In this document: one piece after another, positions 12,484 to 23,684 of the stretch
Numbering within the stretch: the first letter of the stretch is position 1
How the letters are laid out: every line of letters begins with the position of its first letter
From: Armigeres subalbatus
Taxonomy: Eukaryota > Arthropoda > Insecta > Diptera > Culicidae
Assembly (NCBI RefSeq): GCF_024139115.2
Contig: NC_085141.1
Location: 408,543,612 to 408,607,611, forward strand
Direction: 5' to 3'
Length of the DNA: 64,000 nt
Program-made: the position numbers and the translations under genes
Notes under the pieces: model-generated
Seen by the model: only the letters and a program-made list of their open reading frames with translations
What the model was told of the DNA's origin: nothing
The model's database searches: none

Positions 12484-13740
12484 GTGATATCCCAGATCAT
12501 CTTCCGTCGTCTGTCACCATTAGTGAACGAGTTCGTGGGAAGTTATCAAGCCGGCTTCGTTGACGGCCGCTCGACAACGGACCAGATCTTTACTGTACGG
12601 CAATTCCTTCAAAAATGCCGTGAATACCAGGTCCCAACGCACCATCTGTTCGTAGATTTCAAGGCGGCATACGACAGTATAGACCGCGTAGAGCTATGGA
12701 AAATTATGGACGAGAACAGCTTCCCTGGGAAGCTTACCAGACTGATCAAAGCAACGGTGGATGGTGTGCAAAACTGTGTGAAGATTTCGGGCGAACACTC
12801 CAGTTCGTTCGAATCGCGCCGGGGACTAAGACAAGGTGATGAACTTTCGTGCCTGTTGTTCAACATTGCGCTAGAAGGTGTCATGCGGAGAGCCGGGTGT
12901 AACAGCCGGGGTACGATTTTCAACAGATCCAGTCAATTTATTTGCTTCGCGGATGACATGGACATTGTCGGCCGAACATTTGCAAAGGTGGCAGAACTGT
13001 ACACCCGCCTGAAACGTGAAGCAACAAAAGTTGGACTGGTGGTGAATGCGTCAAAGACAAAGTACATGCTTGTGGGCGGAACCGAGCGCGACAGGGCCCG
13101 CCTGGGAAGCAGTGTTACGATAGACGGGGATACCTTCGAGGTGGTCGAGGAATTCGTCTACCTCGGATCCTTGCTAACGGCTGACAACAACGTTAGTCGT
13201 GAAATACGAAGGCGCATCATCTGTGGAAGTCGGGCCTACTACGGGCTCCAGAAGAAACTGCGGTCGAAAAAGATTCGCCACCGCACCAAATGTGTCATGT
13301 ACAAGACGTTAATAAGACCGGTAGTCCTCTACGGACATGAAACATGGACAATGCTCGATGAGGACTTGCAAGCACTCGGAGTATTCGAGAGACGGGTGCT
13401 TAGGACCATCTTTGGCGGTGTGCAAGAAGACGGTGTGTGGCGGCGAAGAATGAACCATGAGCTCGCCCAACTCTACGGCGAACCCAGTATCCAGAAGGTA
13501 GCTAAAGCCGGAAGGGTACGATGGGCAGGACATGTTGCAAGAATGCCGGACAGCAACCCTGCAAAGATGGTGTTCGCTTCCGATCCGGCAGGTACGAGAC
13601 GGCGTGGAGCGCAGCGAGCGAGATGGGCAGACCAGGTGCAGAACGACTTGGCGAGCGTGGGGCGTACCCGAGGATGGAGAGATGCGGCCTCGAACCGTGC
13701 ATTGTGGCGTCAAATTGTTGATTCAGTGTTATCTGTTTAG
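12484..13740 (+). CDS. RTE copy C reverse transcriptase core (418 codons open)
   Basis: This is a continuous open frame carrying most of the RT palm and fingers and the RTE C-terminal domain. Motifs in order: GSYQAGFVDGRSTTDQIF, DFKAAYDSID with the first catalytic Asp, RRGLRQGDELSCLLFN, the catalytic CFADDMDIV box, LVVNASKTKYM, then YGHETWTM, WRRRMNHELAQLYGEPS and RWAGHVARM. Catalytic Asp residues are present. Upstream lesions mean it lacks its endonuclease and normal start, so it is a fragment of a dead element despite the clean frame. Confidence 0.85.
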   Translation: MISQIIFRRLSPLVNEFVGSYQAGFVDGRSTTDQIFTVRQFLQKCREYQVPTHHLFVDFKAAYDSIDRVELWKIMDENSFPGKLTRLIKATVDGVQNCVKISGEHSSSFESRRGLRQGDELSCLLFNIALEGVMRRAGCNSRGTIFNRSSQFICFADDMDIVGRTFAKVAELYTRLKREATKVGLVVNASKTKYMLVGGTERDRARLGSSVTIDGDTFEVVEEFVYLGSLLTADNNVSREIRRRIICGSRAYYGLQKKLRSKKIRHRTKCVMYKTLIRPVVLYGHETWTMLDEDLQALGVFERRVLRTIFGGVQEDGVWRRRMNHELAQLYGEPSIQKVAKAGRVRWAGHVARMPDSNPAKMVFASDPAGTRRRGAQRARWADQVQNDLASVGRTRGWRDAASNRALWRQIVDSVLSV

Positions 13741-13762
13741 ATGTTAACTAAATAAATGAAAT

Positions 13763-14310
13763 GAATCTTAGTGGATCTGAAGGACAGCTAATTGCATCAC
13801 AAACATATCAGGATGAGACTTCGGATTGTGAATTCATTGGGTTTGATGAAGATACACATGAACCGATGTTTATAAAGCAAACTCCGAAAACCGACCTGCG
13901 GGAAAAAATTGTGCTCGAAGAAAGCATTCAAGTCTGTGAACCGAAGGTGAGTTTTCGACCCAGTGATATCATGCCTCTGCCCCAGCAAATTCAACGATCC
14001 GTTCAAAAACGAGGTAGACAACCCGAAAAACCAGCAGTTCTTACTAGCGACGATTTCGTGAGCGCTCTTCGATTGAAAAAGTTGAAGAAGGAGGATACTT
14101 CCGTGGCCATTCCTCCGTTGGCGGATCCAAATGGTCGTAGGTAGAGGCCTGAGGTCTCTAGTCGTAAGCATCCAGCAACTATGAGGCCCAGAGTGAAGAA
14201 AGAGTCGGATGAAAACCTGCCTCCTTCGGCTAGCTCAACTATCTGCAAGCGGAAGACACCCAAAAAACTAAGAGGCAGTCGATCTACAAAAGTTCAGCGT
14301 AAGAAATAAT
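13763..14310 (+). pseudogene. Unidentified reading frame directly after RTE copy C
   Basis: About 180 codons are open except for one in-frame TAG (14142-14144), ending in TAA near 14308. The N-terminal half is acidic (SDCEFIGFDEDTHEP), the middle has a Pro/Gln stretch (IMPLPQQIQRSVQ), and the C-terminus is strongly basic (KRKTPKKLRG, VQRKK) like a nuclear localisation signal. It lacks transposon motifs that I recognise, and codon use looks like real coding DNA. It could be the 3' exon or a retro-copy of a host nuclear protein gene, or part of an unrecognised element. RTE C lies immediately upstream, so any 5' part is displaced or absent. Confidence 0.45.
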
Positions 14311-14478
14311 TCAACTGCAATTTAGAAAACATGTTTGTTGATTTGATTTTGTTGAACAAAAAGTGTAGAGGAGAAGTAAGCGTAATTAAGTAAGGGTAAG
14401 AGTAATAAAGGAGAAGTAAGGAGTAATTCAACTACAATTTAGAAAAAAAAGTTGATTTGATTTTGTTGAAGAAAAAAT
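14310..14478. repeat. Tandem duplication of about 117 bp
   Basis: The phrase attcaactgcaatttagaa ... gttgatttgattttgttga occurs at about 14310-14365 and again at about 14426-14478, with ggagaagtaag repeats between. It looks like a duplicated 3' flank of the preceding reading frame, ending right at the foldback element. Confidence 0.7.
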
Positions 14479-15770
14479 GTACCGTGAAGTACCCTTATTT
14501 CGCGCACTTAAGATCTGACAAAGTTAAAACGTTCATTGAAAAACATGTAGTGACCATTTCGGAACATTTGCTACTGCATCACGTAGTAGAAGGATTCTCG
14601 GTTATCGAAAAAATGTTACTTGCAAACTTTGCTGCTATTTAAAAAAAAATGCGGTATGAATTTGAGACCGTTGTATGCTCCTTATTTCGCGCATGAAAAT
14701 AGGATAGTTCCTAATTTCGCGCAAAAGTGTTCCTAACTTCATGTTTGGAATGGAATATCGTTATTGGTTTGATGAAATATAATCAATTGACCAATAGAAG
14801 CATGCATCCATTGTTCAAAATATACAGATAACGGCATCAGACAGCCGTCAGTGAACCATTCTTTAGTTGAAATGGTATGCCCCTATATTTCGACCCTCTG
14901 GAGCTTTGCTTAGATTTTACTTTGACTTTGAATTTTAGTTGACACAAGTTATAATTCCCAATATATCGTTTTCTTCTGAAATATAAATCGTATTTTAGGA
15001 AATAAGACATTGTATCAGCAATGTGCATTAAAAGAATTAATTTTCGAGACATCTTGTATGAAAGTCTTTAATTCCACTATCTCTTACTTAGACAATCTTC
15101 AAATATGTGTTTCATATAAGACATCTTCAATATTATATATTATCGAAAAAGCTGCTGTAGTTTTATCCTCGACTTAAGTTTAGCATCATTTTACACATCG
15201 GATTTGATAGCTATTGCAAGCACTAATCTATAAGATCTTTCAAGTCAACATTAGTCGATGTCGGTGGTTATCCGCCTGAAAATTAGATAAAAAGCGTATG
15301 GTAATGAACTCCTCGGGTTCTATTTAGTGTAAAACTGTCCTGTGTATTATATTGCTTTTGTTTCATTAGAATGTTGCAAATGAAACTACGCAACAGCAAT
15401 AAACGAAATTAGGCACTCTAATTACTCTCATATGCCTAATTTTGCGCACAAAGCGAAAGTCTAAATAAACACAAAATACATACAGTTTCACATTTTTCAA
15501 TAGTAATGACGAATAAACATATCCAACAGAGCATAATGGATACAAATATTTCTAAAAGGTAGCCAGTTTTGTTCAGTAAAATCATTTGTTTACTTGGGTC
15601 ATGTTCTTCGTCTCTGTGCTAAGCACAAGCAAATATGGCGGTCGATGGGAGGACCGAATTGAAATAATTTTATTTGGTGTACTAAACCAAGTTTGTTTTT
15701 CAAGTTCTTTCGTGAAAAACATTCAACAACAATGATATTTTGTAATCCTCCAGATTTTTCAATTCAAAAA

Positions 15771-15984
15771 ACAAAAAAAGGAAGTGTCAAATTTTATTAA
15801 TTTTGATCCAAATATTGCAGCTATTTACACAAGTTCCAAGTGTCCTTATTGTCGCAAATAACAATTTCAACAGCTGTACAATATGTACCACAGGTACCAG
15901 TGATGTGCCCTAATTTTGTGCGCGCCCTAACTTCGCGCATTATAAAATCATTTATTTTTTTTCAATTTTTAGGTACCAGTCAAA
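15771..15984. other. Loop of the foldback transposon
   Basis: About 215 bp of non-repeated sequence lie between the two arms. It contains phrases such as gtgcgcgcccta and cttcgcgcat that echo the terminal tttcgcgcac motif, perhaps transposase-binding sites. No coding content is visible. Confidence 0.6.
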
Positions 15985-16444
15985 ATTGAAACATCTGGAG
16001 GATTACAAAATATCATTGTTGTTGAATGTTTTTCACGAAAAAAAATTAAAAAACAAACTTGGTTTAGTACACCAAATAAAATTATTTCAATTTGATCCTC
16101 CCATCGACCGCCATATTTGCTTGTGCTTAGCACAGCGACAAAAGAACATGACCCAAGTAAACAAATAATTTTACTGTACAAAACTGGCTACTTTTTGGAA
16201 ATATTTGTATCCATTATGCACTATTGCAGTGGTTCCCAAACTGTGGGTCGCGACCCCCAGAGGGGTCGTGGGCTGTTCAGTGGTGGGTCGCGAAAGACAA
16301 ATCTTAATTAATAATTTTGTTACTGTTTTGTCCCACAAATCTATTCCATATTTTGAATTAGGATTTAACTAATGATTGCAACAAACCTGACTAGGTCAAT
16401 GGCTTTTTTTGTTATACGATATTTGGGCAAGTAGAAAGAAGTCC

Positions 16445-16547
16445 TATCCCAAGTAACATTTAAAGTTTTATAACGCTCTTGAAGAGCATAATTTACTCTT
16501 CAAGAGTGTTATAAAACCAGCATAAAACCAAAATGTTACTAGGGATA
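16445..16547. repeat. Hairpin MITE inside the hAT element
   Basis: A 103-bp near-palindrome: left tatcccaagtaacattt, right (reverse complement) tatccctagtaacattt, and central arms around ctcttgaagag and ctcttcaagag. Confidence 0.65.
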
Positions 16548-16559
16548 CAATCCAAATGT

Positions 16560-16786
16560 AAGCCCCGAACCCAATCCAAAACCAATCCTAAACCAATTCA
16601 AATCCGATCTAAATCAAATCCAAATCTATTCAAAATCCAATCTAGTGATGAACTTTCTTTATAATTTAAAAATCACTTTAATAAAAAAGAAAATTCAAAT
16701 CCAATCCAAATCTAATTCAAATCCAATCAAAATCCAATCCAAATCCAATCCTAATCAAATCGAAATCCAATCCAAACCCAATCCAA
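16560..16786. repeat. (aatcc/aaatcc)n microsatellite
   Basis: A loose array of aatccaaatcc phrases. The array continues at 20350-20425 on the far side of RTE copy B, showing that the retrotransposon landed inside it. Confidence 0.85.
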
Positions 16787-16834
16787 TTTTTATTTATTTA
16801 TTCAGACTAAGGCCGAAGTGGCCTGTGCGGTATA

Positions 16835-17095
16835 CAGTCGGGATTCGCTGGTTGGGATCTTAATACTTGGGTCACTTTTTAGTTGGGCCTCCGCTGGTTG
16901 GGCCATGACCCAGCTAAAAAGCAACCGTACGTCAAAATTCAATGTAAACACGGAAAACGGGATTGGGCGTCACTGGACATCATTTGTGATGTTCAAGTCG
17001 AAATACACGTGATCAAATGGCTGTCAGTTGGGCCTACTAAGAACCGAGTTCGTTAGTTGGGTCCAGGTCGAGGCCCAACCAGCGAATCGCGACTG
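16835..17095. repeat. Pogo-like MITE in the 3' end of RTE copy B
   Basis: 261 bp with inverted ends cagtcgggattcgctggttg and (reverse complement) cagtcgcgattcgctggttg, flanked by TA on both sides. Copy A shows the empty site: ggtatataag there versus ggtata ... tataag here, so the TA duplication is directly demonstrated. It is related in style to the MITE at 33456-33989. Confidence 0.93.
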
Positions 17096-17096
17096 T

Positions 17097-18997
17097 ATAA
17101 GAGTCTCCTCCATTCGGCTCGGTCCATGGCTACACGTCGCCAACCACGCAGTCTACGGAGGGTCCGCAAGTCATCTTCCACCTGATCGATCCACCTTGCC
17201 CGCTGCGCACCTCGCCTTCTTGTGCCCGTCGGATCGTTGTCGAGAACCATTTTCACCGGGTTACTGTCCGACATTCTGGCTACGTGCCCGGCCCATCGCA
17301 GTCGTCCGATTTTCGCGGTGTGAACGATGGATGGTTCTCCCAACAGCTGATGCAATTCGTGGTTCATTCGCCTCCTCCACGTACCGTCCGCCATCTGCAC
17401 CCCACCATAGATGGTACGCAGCACTTTCCTTTCGAAAACTCCAAGTGCGCGTTGGTCCTCCACGAGCATCGTCCAGGTCTCGTGTCCGTAGAGGACTACC
17501 GGTCTAATGAGCGTTTTGTAGATTGTCAGTTTGGTACGGCGGCGAACTCTATTCGATCGGAGCGTCTTGCGGAGTCCAAAGTACGTACGATTTCCAGCCA
17601 CTATGCGTCTCCGAATTTCTCTGCTGGTGTCATTTTCGGCAGTCACCAGTGAGCCCAAGTACACAAATTCTTCTACCACCTCGATTTCGTCACCACCGAT
17701 GCAAACTCGCGGTGGGTGGCTCACATTGTCTTCTCTTGAACCTCTTCCTATCATGTACTTTGTCTTCGACGTGTTGATGACTAGTCCGATCCGCTTAGCT
17801 TCCCTCTTCAGTCTGATGTAGGCTTCCTCCATCTTCTCAAAGTTACGTGCCATAATATCTATGTCGTCGGCGAAACCAAATAGCTGGACGGACTTATTGA
17901 AAATTGTACCACTCGTGTTAATCCCTGCTCTTCGTATTACCCTTCCAAAGCGATGTTGAATAGCAAACACGAAAGACCATCACCTTGCCGTAACCCTCTG
18001 CGGGTTTCGAAGGGACTCGAGAATGCCCCTGAAACTCGAACTACGCACATCACCCGATCCATCGTCGCCTTGATCAACCGTATCAGTTTATCCGGAAAAC
18101 CGTGTTCGTGCATTAGCTGCCATAGCTGGTCCCGATCGATTGTATCATATGCGGCTTTGAAGTCGATGAATAGATGATGTGTGGGCACGTTGTATTCGCG
18201 GCATTTCTGCAGTACTTGGCGAATGGCGAACACCTGGTCCGTGGTGGAGCGTTCGCCCATAAAACCCGCCTGGTACTGCCCACGAACTCCCTTGCAATTA
18301 GTGCTAGTCAACGGCATAAAATTTTGGAGATAACCTTGTAGGCGGCGTTCAGCAATGTGATTGCGCGGTAGTTGCTACAATCTAGCTTATCGCCCTTTTT
18401 GTAGATGGGACACACGACACCTTCCATCCACTCCTGCGGCAGAACTTCCTCCTCCCAAATCTTGGTAATGACCCAGTGCAGCGCTCTAGCCAGTGCCTCA
18501 CCACCGTGTTTAAATAGCTCTCCTGGTAGTTGGTCAACCCCAGGGGCTTTGTTGTTCTTCAGCCGGCCAATCTCCTCCTGGATTTCCTGGAGATCCGGAG
18601 CCGGTAGAATTATGTCCTGCGCGCGTTCTCCCAGGTCCATCACCATACCGCCATCTTCGTCTGCCACATCGCCATTCAGGTGTTCTTCGTAGTGCTGCCG
18701 CCACCTTTGGATCACCTCACGCTCGTTCGTAAGAAGGTTCCCGTTTATGTCCTTACACATATCAGGCTGTGGCACGTGGCCCTTACGTGAACGGTTTAAC
18801 TTCTCATAGAACTTTCGTGTGTTATTAGCGCGGTACAGTTGCTCCGTTTCTTCACGGTCTCGATCTTCCTGCTGGCGCTTTTTCCTTCGAAAATTGAGTT
18901 TTGTCTGTTCCGCGCCCGTTTATATCGTGCCTCGTTCTCCCTCGTGCGGTGTTGCAGCAATCTCGCCCATGCTGCATTCTTCTCTTCCACTAGCTGC
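17097..18997 (-). pseudogene. RTE copy B reverse transcriptase (frameshifted)
   Basis: The same RT domain as copy A, with the FADDIDIM active site and the RTE C-terminal domain. Frame breaks lie near 17942 (one C fewer than copy A within GVIRRAG), near 18280 (one C fewer before the GQYQAGF block) and near 18890 (one base lost in the linker). The stretch 18308-18775 keeps the reading (CPIYKKGDKLDC) that copy A has lost. Confidence 0.88.
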
Positions 18998-20098
18998 TCA
19001 CATTCGCCGTCCAGTTGCTTCTCTGATCCGGGGCACCGTGCCAAGTGCAGCGGTTGCGGTGCTACCAATGGCGGATCGAATATCTCTCCAGCCATCTTCA
19101 AGAGACGCTGCGCCTAGCTGCTCTTCCGTTGGGAGTGCCACTTCCAGCTGCTGCGCGTATTCTTGGGCTAGTCTACCGTCTCGTAGCCGCCCGATATTAA
19201 GCCGCGGCGTCCGACTTCGACGCGTGTTGTACACCGTCGAGAGTTTTGAGCGCAGGCATACTGCAACGAGGTAGTGGTCGGATTCAATATTCGCACTGCG
19301 GTAAGTGCGGACGTTCGTGATGTCGGAGAAGAATTTACCGTCGATTAGAACGTGGTCGATTTGGTTTTCCGTTTCTTGGTTAGGTGATTTCCATGTGGCC
19401 TTGTGGAAATTTTTGCGGGGAAAGAAGGTGCTTCGGACTACCATTCCGCGGGAGGCTGCGAAGTTTATGCATCGTTGGCCGTTGTCATTCGATACGGTGT
19501 GCAGACTATCCGGTCCGATGACCGGTCTATACATTTCCTCCCTTCCTACCTGTGCGTTCATGTCACCGATGACGATTTTAACGTCCCGCAGTGGGCATCC
19601 ATCGTATGTCTGCTCCAGCTGTGCGTAGAACGCTTCTTTCTCGTCGTCAGGTCTCCCTTCGTGTGGGCAGTGCACGTTGATGATGCTATAGTTGAAGAAA
19701 CGGCCTTTAATCCTCAGCTTGCACATCCTTGCGTTGATTGGCTGCCACCCAATCACGCGTTGGCGCATCTTACCCAGCACTATGAAGCCGGTTCCCAGCT
19801 CGTTGGTGGTGCCACAGCTTTGGTAGAAGGTAGCCGCTCGATGCCCGCTTTTCCACACTTTCTGTCCTGTCCAGCAAATCTCCTGCAGCGCCACAACGTC
19901 GAAGTTGCGGGGATGTAATTCATCGTAGATCATCCTGTCGCAACCTGCGAAACCTAGCGACTTGCAATTCCATGTTCCAAGCTTCCAATCGTGATCCTGT
20001 ATTCGTCGCTTAGGTCTTTGCCGATTATATCGAGTCGCATTATCTCTTATATTGTTCGTAATGATTGGTTTTCTAGGCGGCTTATTGGGCCTGCGCAA
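18998..20098 (-). pseudogene. RTE copy B endonuclease domain
   Basis: 366 codons, matching copy A closely, with the same EEP motifs (LGTWNC, LQEICW, GDMNAQVG, IDHVLIDG, SDHYLV). It runs out of frame at its C-terminal end near 19010, where a short deletion relative to copy A removes the NDWYDG junction. It shares with A the lack of a conventional early ATG. Confidence 0.87.
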
Positions 20099-21535
20099 AC
20101 CTCCTGTCTCGTCGGAGGGCCGTCGTGTCAGGGCTGTTTAGCGTCCCACCTAACACCAGGACTTGGGCTTGTGCGCTTTGAGCGGCACACGGTCGCTTTG
20201 GTGGGGCCTACTTGCGGATACATGCAGCTTTTTATAGAGGTTTAACAGGGCCCACTGTCAAACCCCACCACATCCTAGGCAAGCCCCACAACTCGCAGAT
20301 GGCCTGGGGAGGGATCGTCAAGCCCTTGGACATAGTCCCTGCTGCCCGCAACCCAAACCCAATCCAAATCCAACCCAAATTCAATTCAAATTCCATCCAA
20401 ATCCAATCCACATCTAATCCAAAAAATTGACGAATTTTTGACAAATACAATGATGGGATATAAAGCAATTTATTATAATTTGTCCAATCTAACGCGAACT
20501 CATTTTATCTAAATTCACAAAATCAATGCATTTGGTACCTGGTGGGTCACCAAGCAATATGGGATTCTGCTTGGTGGGTCGCATATCCAAAAGTTTGGGA
20601 ACCTCTGCACTATTGGATATGTTTATTCGTCATTACTATTGAAAAGTGTAAAATTTTATGTATTTTGTGTTTATTTAGACTTTCGCTTTGTGAGCGAAAT
20701 TAGGTATATGAGAGTAATTATGGTGCCTTATTTCGTTTATTATTGTTGCGTAGTTTCATTTGCAACATTCTATTGAAACAAAAGCAATATAATACACAGG
20801 ACAGTTTTATACTGAATAGAATCCGAAAAGTTCATTCCCATACGCTTTTTATCTAATTTTCAGGCAGATAACCACCGACATCGACTAATGTTGACTTGAA
20901 AAATCTTATAGATCAGTGCCTGCAATAGCTACCAAATCCGGTGTGAAAATGATGCTAAAATGTGCGATGTGTAAAATGATGCTAAACTTAAGATAAAACT
21001 ACAGCAGCTTTTTCGATAATATATATAATATTGAAGATGTCTTGAATAAAACACATATTTGAAGATGTCCTATGCAAGAGATAGCGGAATTTAAGATTTT
21101 CTTTCATGACGAAAATTTAAACTTTTTTTTATACACCAGCTAAACATTGCTCATACAATGCCTTTTTTCTTAAAATATGGTTTATATTTCAGAAGCAAAC
21201 GATATTTTAGGAATTATGACTTGTGTCAACTAAAATGCATGAAGTAAAATCTAAGCAAAGCTCCAGGGTCGAAATATAGGCACATACCATTTCGACTAAA
21301 GAATGGGTCACTGACGGCTGTCTGATACCGTTATCTGTATATTTTGAACAATGGATGCATGCTTCTATTCGTCAATTGATTATATTTCATCAAACCAATA
21401 ACGATATTCAATTCCAAACATGAGCGAAGTTAGGAACACTTTTGCGCGAAATTAGGAACTATCCTATTTTCTTGCGCGAAATAAGGAGCATACAACGGTC
21501 TCGGATTCATACTCCAATTTTTTAGAAATAAGGTA

Positions 21536-22839
21536 CAGTGGGGTAAGTGGGTAAATGGGGTAAGTGAAAAAACGCAAGTATTTTATTGATGAAGCACAGA
21601 ATTATTCAATTTCACTTCACAATCATACAAGGCCATTCAAACCAATGCGTTAAATAAGTGAAACATGAAATAATGAACCATTTCAACATGCGAGAGTAGA
21701 AGTTTATTAACCTTTCAAGTTTATCTTTTGCACAAGTTGTTTGCGTGTCAATAAATACAAATATTTTTTTTATGTTGGTTTCCATAACACATTCAATTAG
21801 TGCATTGATGAGTTGGTTTTCTTTGTAGTTTTGAATTCCAGCCACAAAATATTGATATGAACATCATAATTTTTGAAAAAATGTTTTATTGCGTTGCCTG
21901 TTTTTTACCATGGGTGGGGCAAGTGAAAATTTTCCGACACTGAATGCATTTCTCTATTTTTCCAATTAATCTATTAAGCGTATATAAACAAATGATACTA
22001 ATTCGAACTCATTTGAAGGGTTTTAGTTATTACAGTGATACGTGGTAATACTAAATCAGGAACCCAAAGTGCCAAGCGTGTCAGTGTTTTAAATAATCCA
22101 TGTTTGATAAACAATTCGTGAAAAAATGTTATTTATATAGCTTTAATACATGTTGATATATTTGCACTACTATTGCAAATATATCAACAATTATCAAATT
22201 TATTTAGCTGAAATTTATAAAATTTATTTGTTTGGTAATGTAGACTCTTCTACTGAAACCATAAGTGGATTGTTAATGAAACACAATATGATTCCAGGTT
22301 TGATGAATATTTCAAAGATAATTTCTCTACATTATCGCCAAGATTCATTATCTTACTATAAACCTGAATTAGAAAGTAGTGTTAGACTCAAATGGAGATG
22401 AGATATTAGATCTCGAAAAATCAAGTAAAGAAAACATAAAATATAACAATCATTCAATGGAGGCACTCTAGTGCCCTTTGACTTCCATGAAGTGTCAAAA
22501 AGCATCACAACAGATCACAGTTATGCTCTATTCAGTATAATTATCATTTGCATGAAATATATGAACAGAAAATGTGTTCTTATATTGAAAAATCCTCTTT
22601 TAAAAACAATTTTTTCACTTACCCCACATGTGGGGCAAGTGAAAAATTGAAATCGATTTTTTTGTTTTCCAAATATTTTGTATCCTAAAAGTATTTTTCA
22701 AAGATCTTGTTCGCAGGCATATAAAGATTGGATAGATGATTCGTTATGTCATAAATATGATCAATTTCAATATTATCTTCAACTTTTATGACTTGATGAA
22801 CATGAAATATACGATTTCCTTTACCCACTTGCCCCACTG
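21536..22839. mobile_element. Pogo-like non-autonomous element nested in the foldback arm
   Basis: The ends are cagtggggtaagtgggtaaa and (reverse complement) cagtggggcaagtgggtaaa, flanked by TA. Inside, the terminal motif recurs in both orientations (gtggggcaagtgaaa near 21915; cttaccccacatgtggggca near 22620), like repeated transposase-binding sites. It is 1.3 kb, AT-rich, and has no convincing transposase. The opposite foldback arm lacks it, which confirms insertion. Confidence 0.85.
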
Positions 22840-23239
22840 TACCTTAGCAGCAAAATTAGCAAGTAACATTTTTTTGAGAACCTAAAATCCTTCTACTACG
22901 TGATGCAGTAGCAAATGTTTCCAAATGGCCACTACATGTTTTTTAATAAACGTTTTAACTTTGTCAGATCTTAAGTGCGCGAAATTAGGGTACTTCACGG
23001 TAGTATTCATCATATTTACAATTATTGACGCATAATACATTATGATTTGGATATTTAAACAGGTGACCCATCTTGCCCCGTAGTTTTTTAGTGGTTAAAA
23101 TTTGATACTTATTAAAAACTCCATGAAAAAATAGAAAACAATATAAGAAAATTATTTTGAGCTTTTTCGTGGAATGTCTTCACTTGTCATAAGACGAGTT
23201 AGTACAATCCCATTGAATTCCACCACTTAATTGTATCTT

Positions 23240-23285
23240 GACAGATACGTATTTCGACCTCAAATGTAAGGCCGTCTTCAGTGTC
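23240..23285 (-). ncRNA. Hammerhead-like ribozyme motif, inverted PLE repeat
   Basis: This is the reverse-strand copy of the motif described at 23541-23586, with the same core and helix I. It lies in the inverted terminal segment. Confidence 0.5.
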
Positions 23286-23540
23286 TCGTACTTGACTCGA
23301 CTTGAAGAAAATGATCGCAGCTTACACTATTTATACTATGCGTAGGTATAATAATTTATCTAGGTACTTATCTAGTTACATTTACTACGGTGTTTACTTC
23401 TACTCGCTTGTTTCGCTTAATGCTTAGGTATAAACTTGAAGAGCCAGGAGCTACCATTTCCTTGATCTTTATTCAACAACCGCGTTTGTACCTGTCGGTA
23501 GATTTCCAAGCTCTCAGCAGCGAGTACGAGTCAAGTACGA

Positions 23541-23586
23541 GACACTGAAGACGGCCTTACATTTGAGGTCGAAATACGTATCTGTC
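23541..23586 (+). ncRNA. Hammerhead-like ribozyme motif, 5' PLE repeat
   Basis: Core elements in order: gaca, ctgaaga, a helix (ggcct pairing with aggtc), gaaa, the self-complementary atacgtat, c, then tgtc. gaca pairs with tgtc as helix I, and the expected cut would follow c at 23582. One unpaired c after ctgaaga departs from the textbook core. Hammerheads are known in PLE terminal repeats. The very short helix III suggests it would act as a dimer. Confidence 0.55.
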
Positions 23587-23684
23587 AAGATACAATTAAG
23601 TGGTGGAATTCAATGGGATTGTACTAACTCGTCTTATGACAAGTGAAGACATTCCACTAAAAAGCTCAAAATAATTTTCTTATC

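Larger units (their letters stand above)
11293..13765 (+). mobile_element. RTE-clade retrotransposon, copy C (5'-truncated, different subfamily)
   Basis: This is the same family plan as copies A and B but clearly diverged in protein sequence. The 5' end is cut inside the endonuclease, at the residues matching REEMYRPVIG of copy A. It runs through the linker and RT to a stop at 13740 and a short tail aaataaatgaaatgaa. 5' truncation is the usual outcome of target-primed reverse transcription. No clear target duplication was found. Confidence 0.9.
16787..20349 (-). mobile_element. RTE retrotransposon copy B (full length, inactive, carries a MITE)
   Basis: Nearly base-for-base identical to copy A over its whole length, on the same strand. 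It ends at the same 5' point (gctgcccgc) and with an aaataaat-type 3' tail. The flanks share ccaaacccaatccaa (about 16772-16786 and 20353-20367), a probable target duplication, although it lies in microsatellite. It differs from A by a 261-bp MITE insertion in the 3' end and by separate small indels. Confidence 0.92.
16227..20607. mobile_element. hAT-like element nested in the foldback right arm
   Basis: The ends are cagtggttcccaaactgtgg and (reverse complement) cagaggttcccaaactttt, flanked by a perfect 8-bp duplication cactattg (16219-16226 and 20608-20615). This is the hAT signature. The interior is a gtgggtcgc-rich end region, a 103-bp MITE, an aatccaaatcc microsatellite, then RTE copy B. 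It has no transposase. Without copy B it is about 0.8 kb, so a non-autonomous hAT. Confidence 0.9.
14482..23000. mobile_element. Foldback DNA transposon with about 1.3-kb inverted arms
   Basis: The termini are ccgtgaagtaccc on both sides, flanked by TA (14480-14481 and 23001-23002). The left arm (14482 to about 15770) is matched in reverse by 15985-16226 plus 20608-23000. The short spacer 15771-15984 is the loop, rich in tttcgcgc-type phrases also found near the ends. The right arm is interrupted by a hAT element (16227-20607) and a pogo-like element (21536-22839). Without these insertions it is about 2.8 kb with no transposase, so a non-autonomous element. TA duplication and CCGT ends suggest a Tc1/mariner/pogo-type enzyme, which is inference. 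Confidence 0.85.

Noticed and set aside
21612..21845. Possible pogo transposase N-terminal helix-turn-helix (YKENQLINALIECVM) inside the pogo-like element
   Set aside because: The similarity is only a few residues and no further transposase motif follows in any frame.
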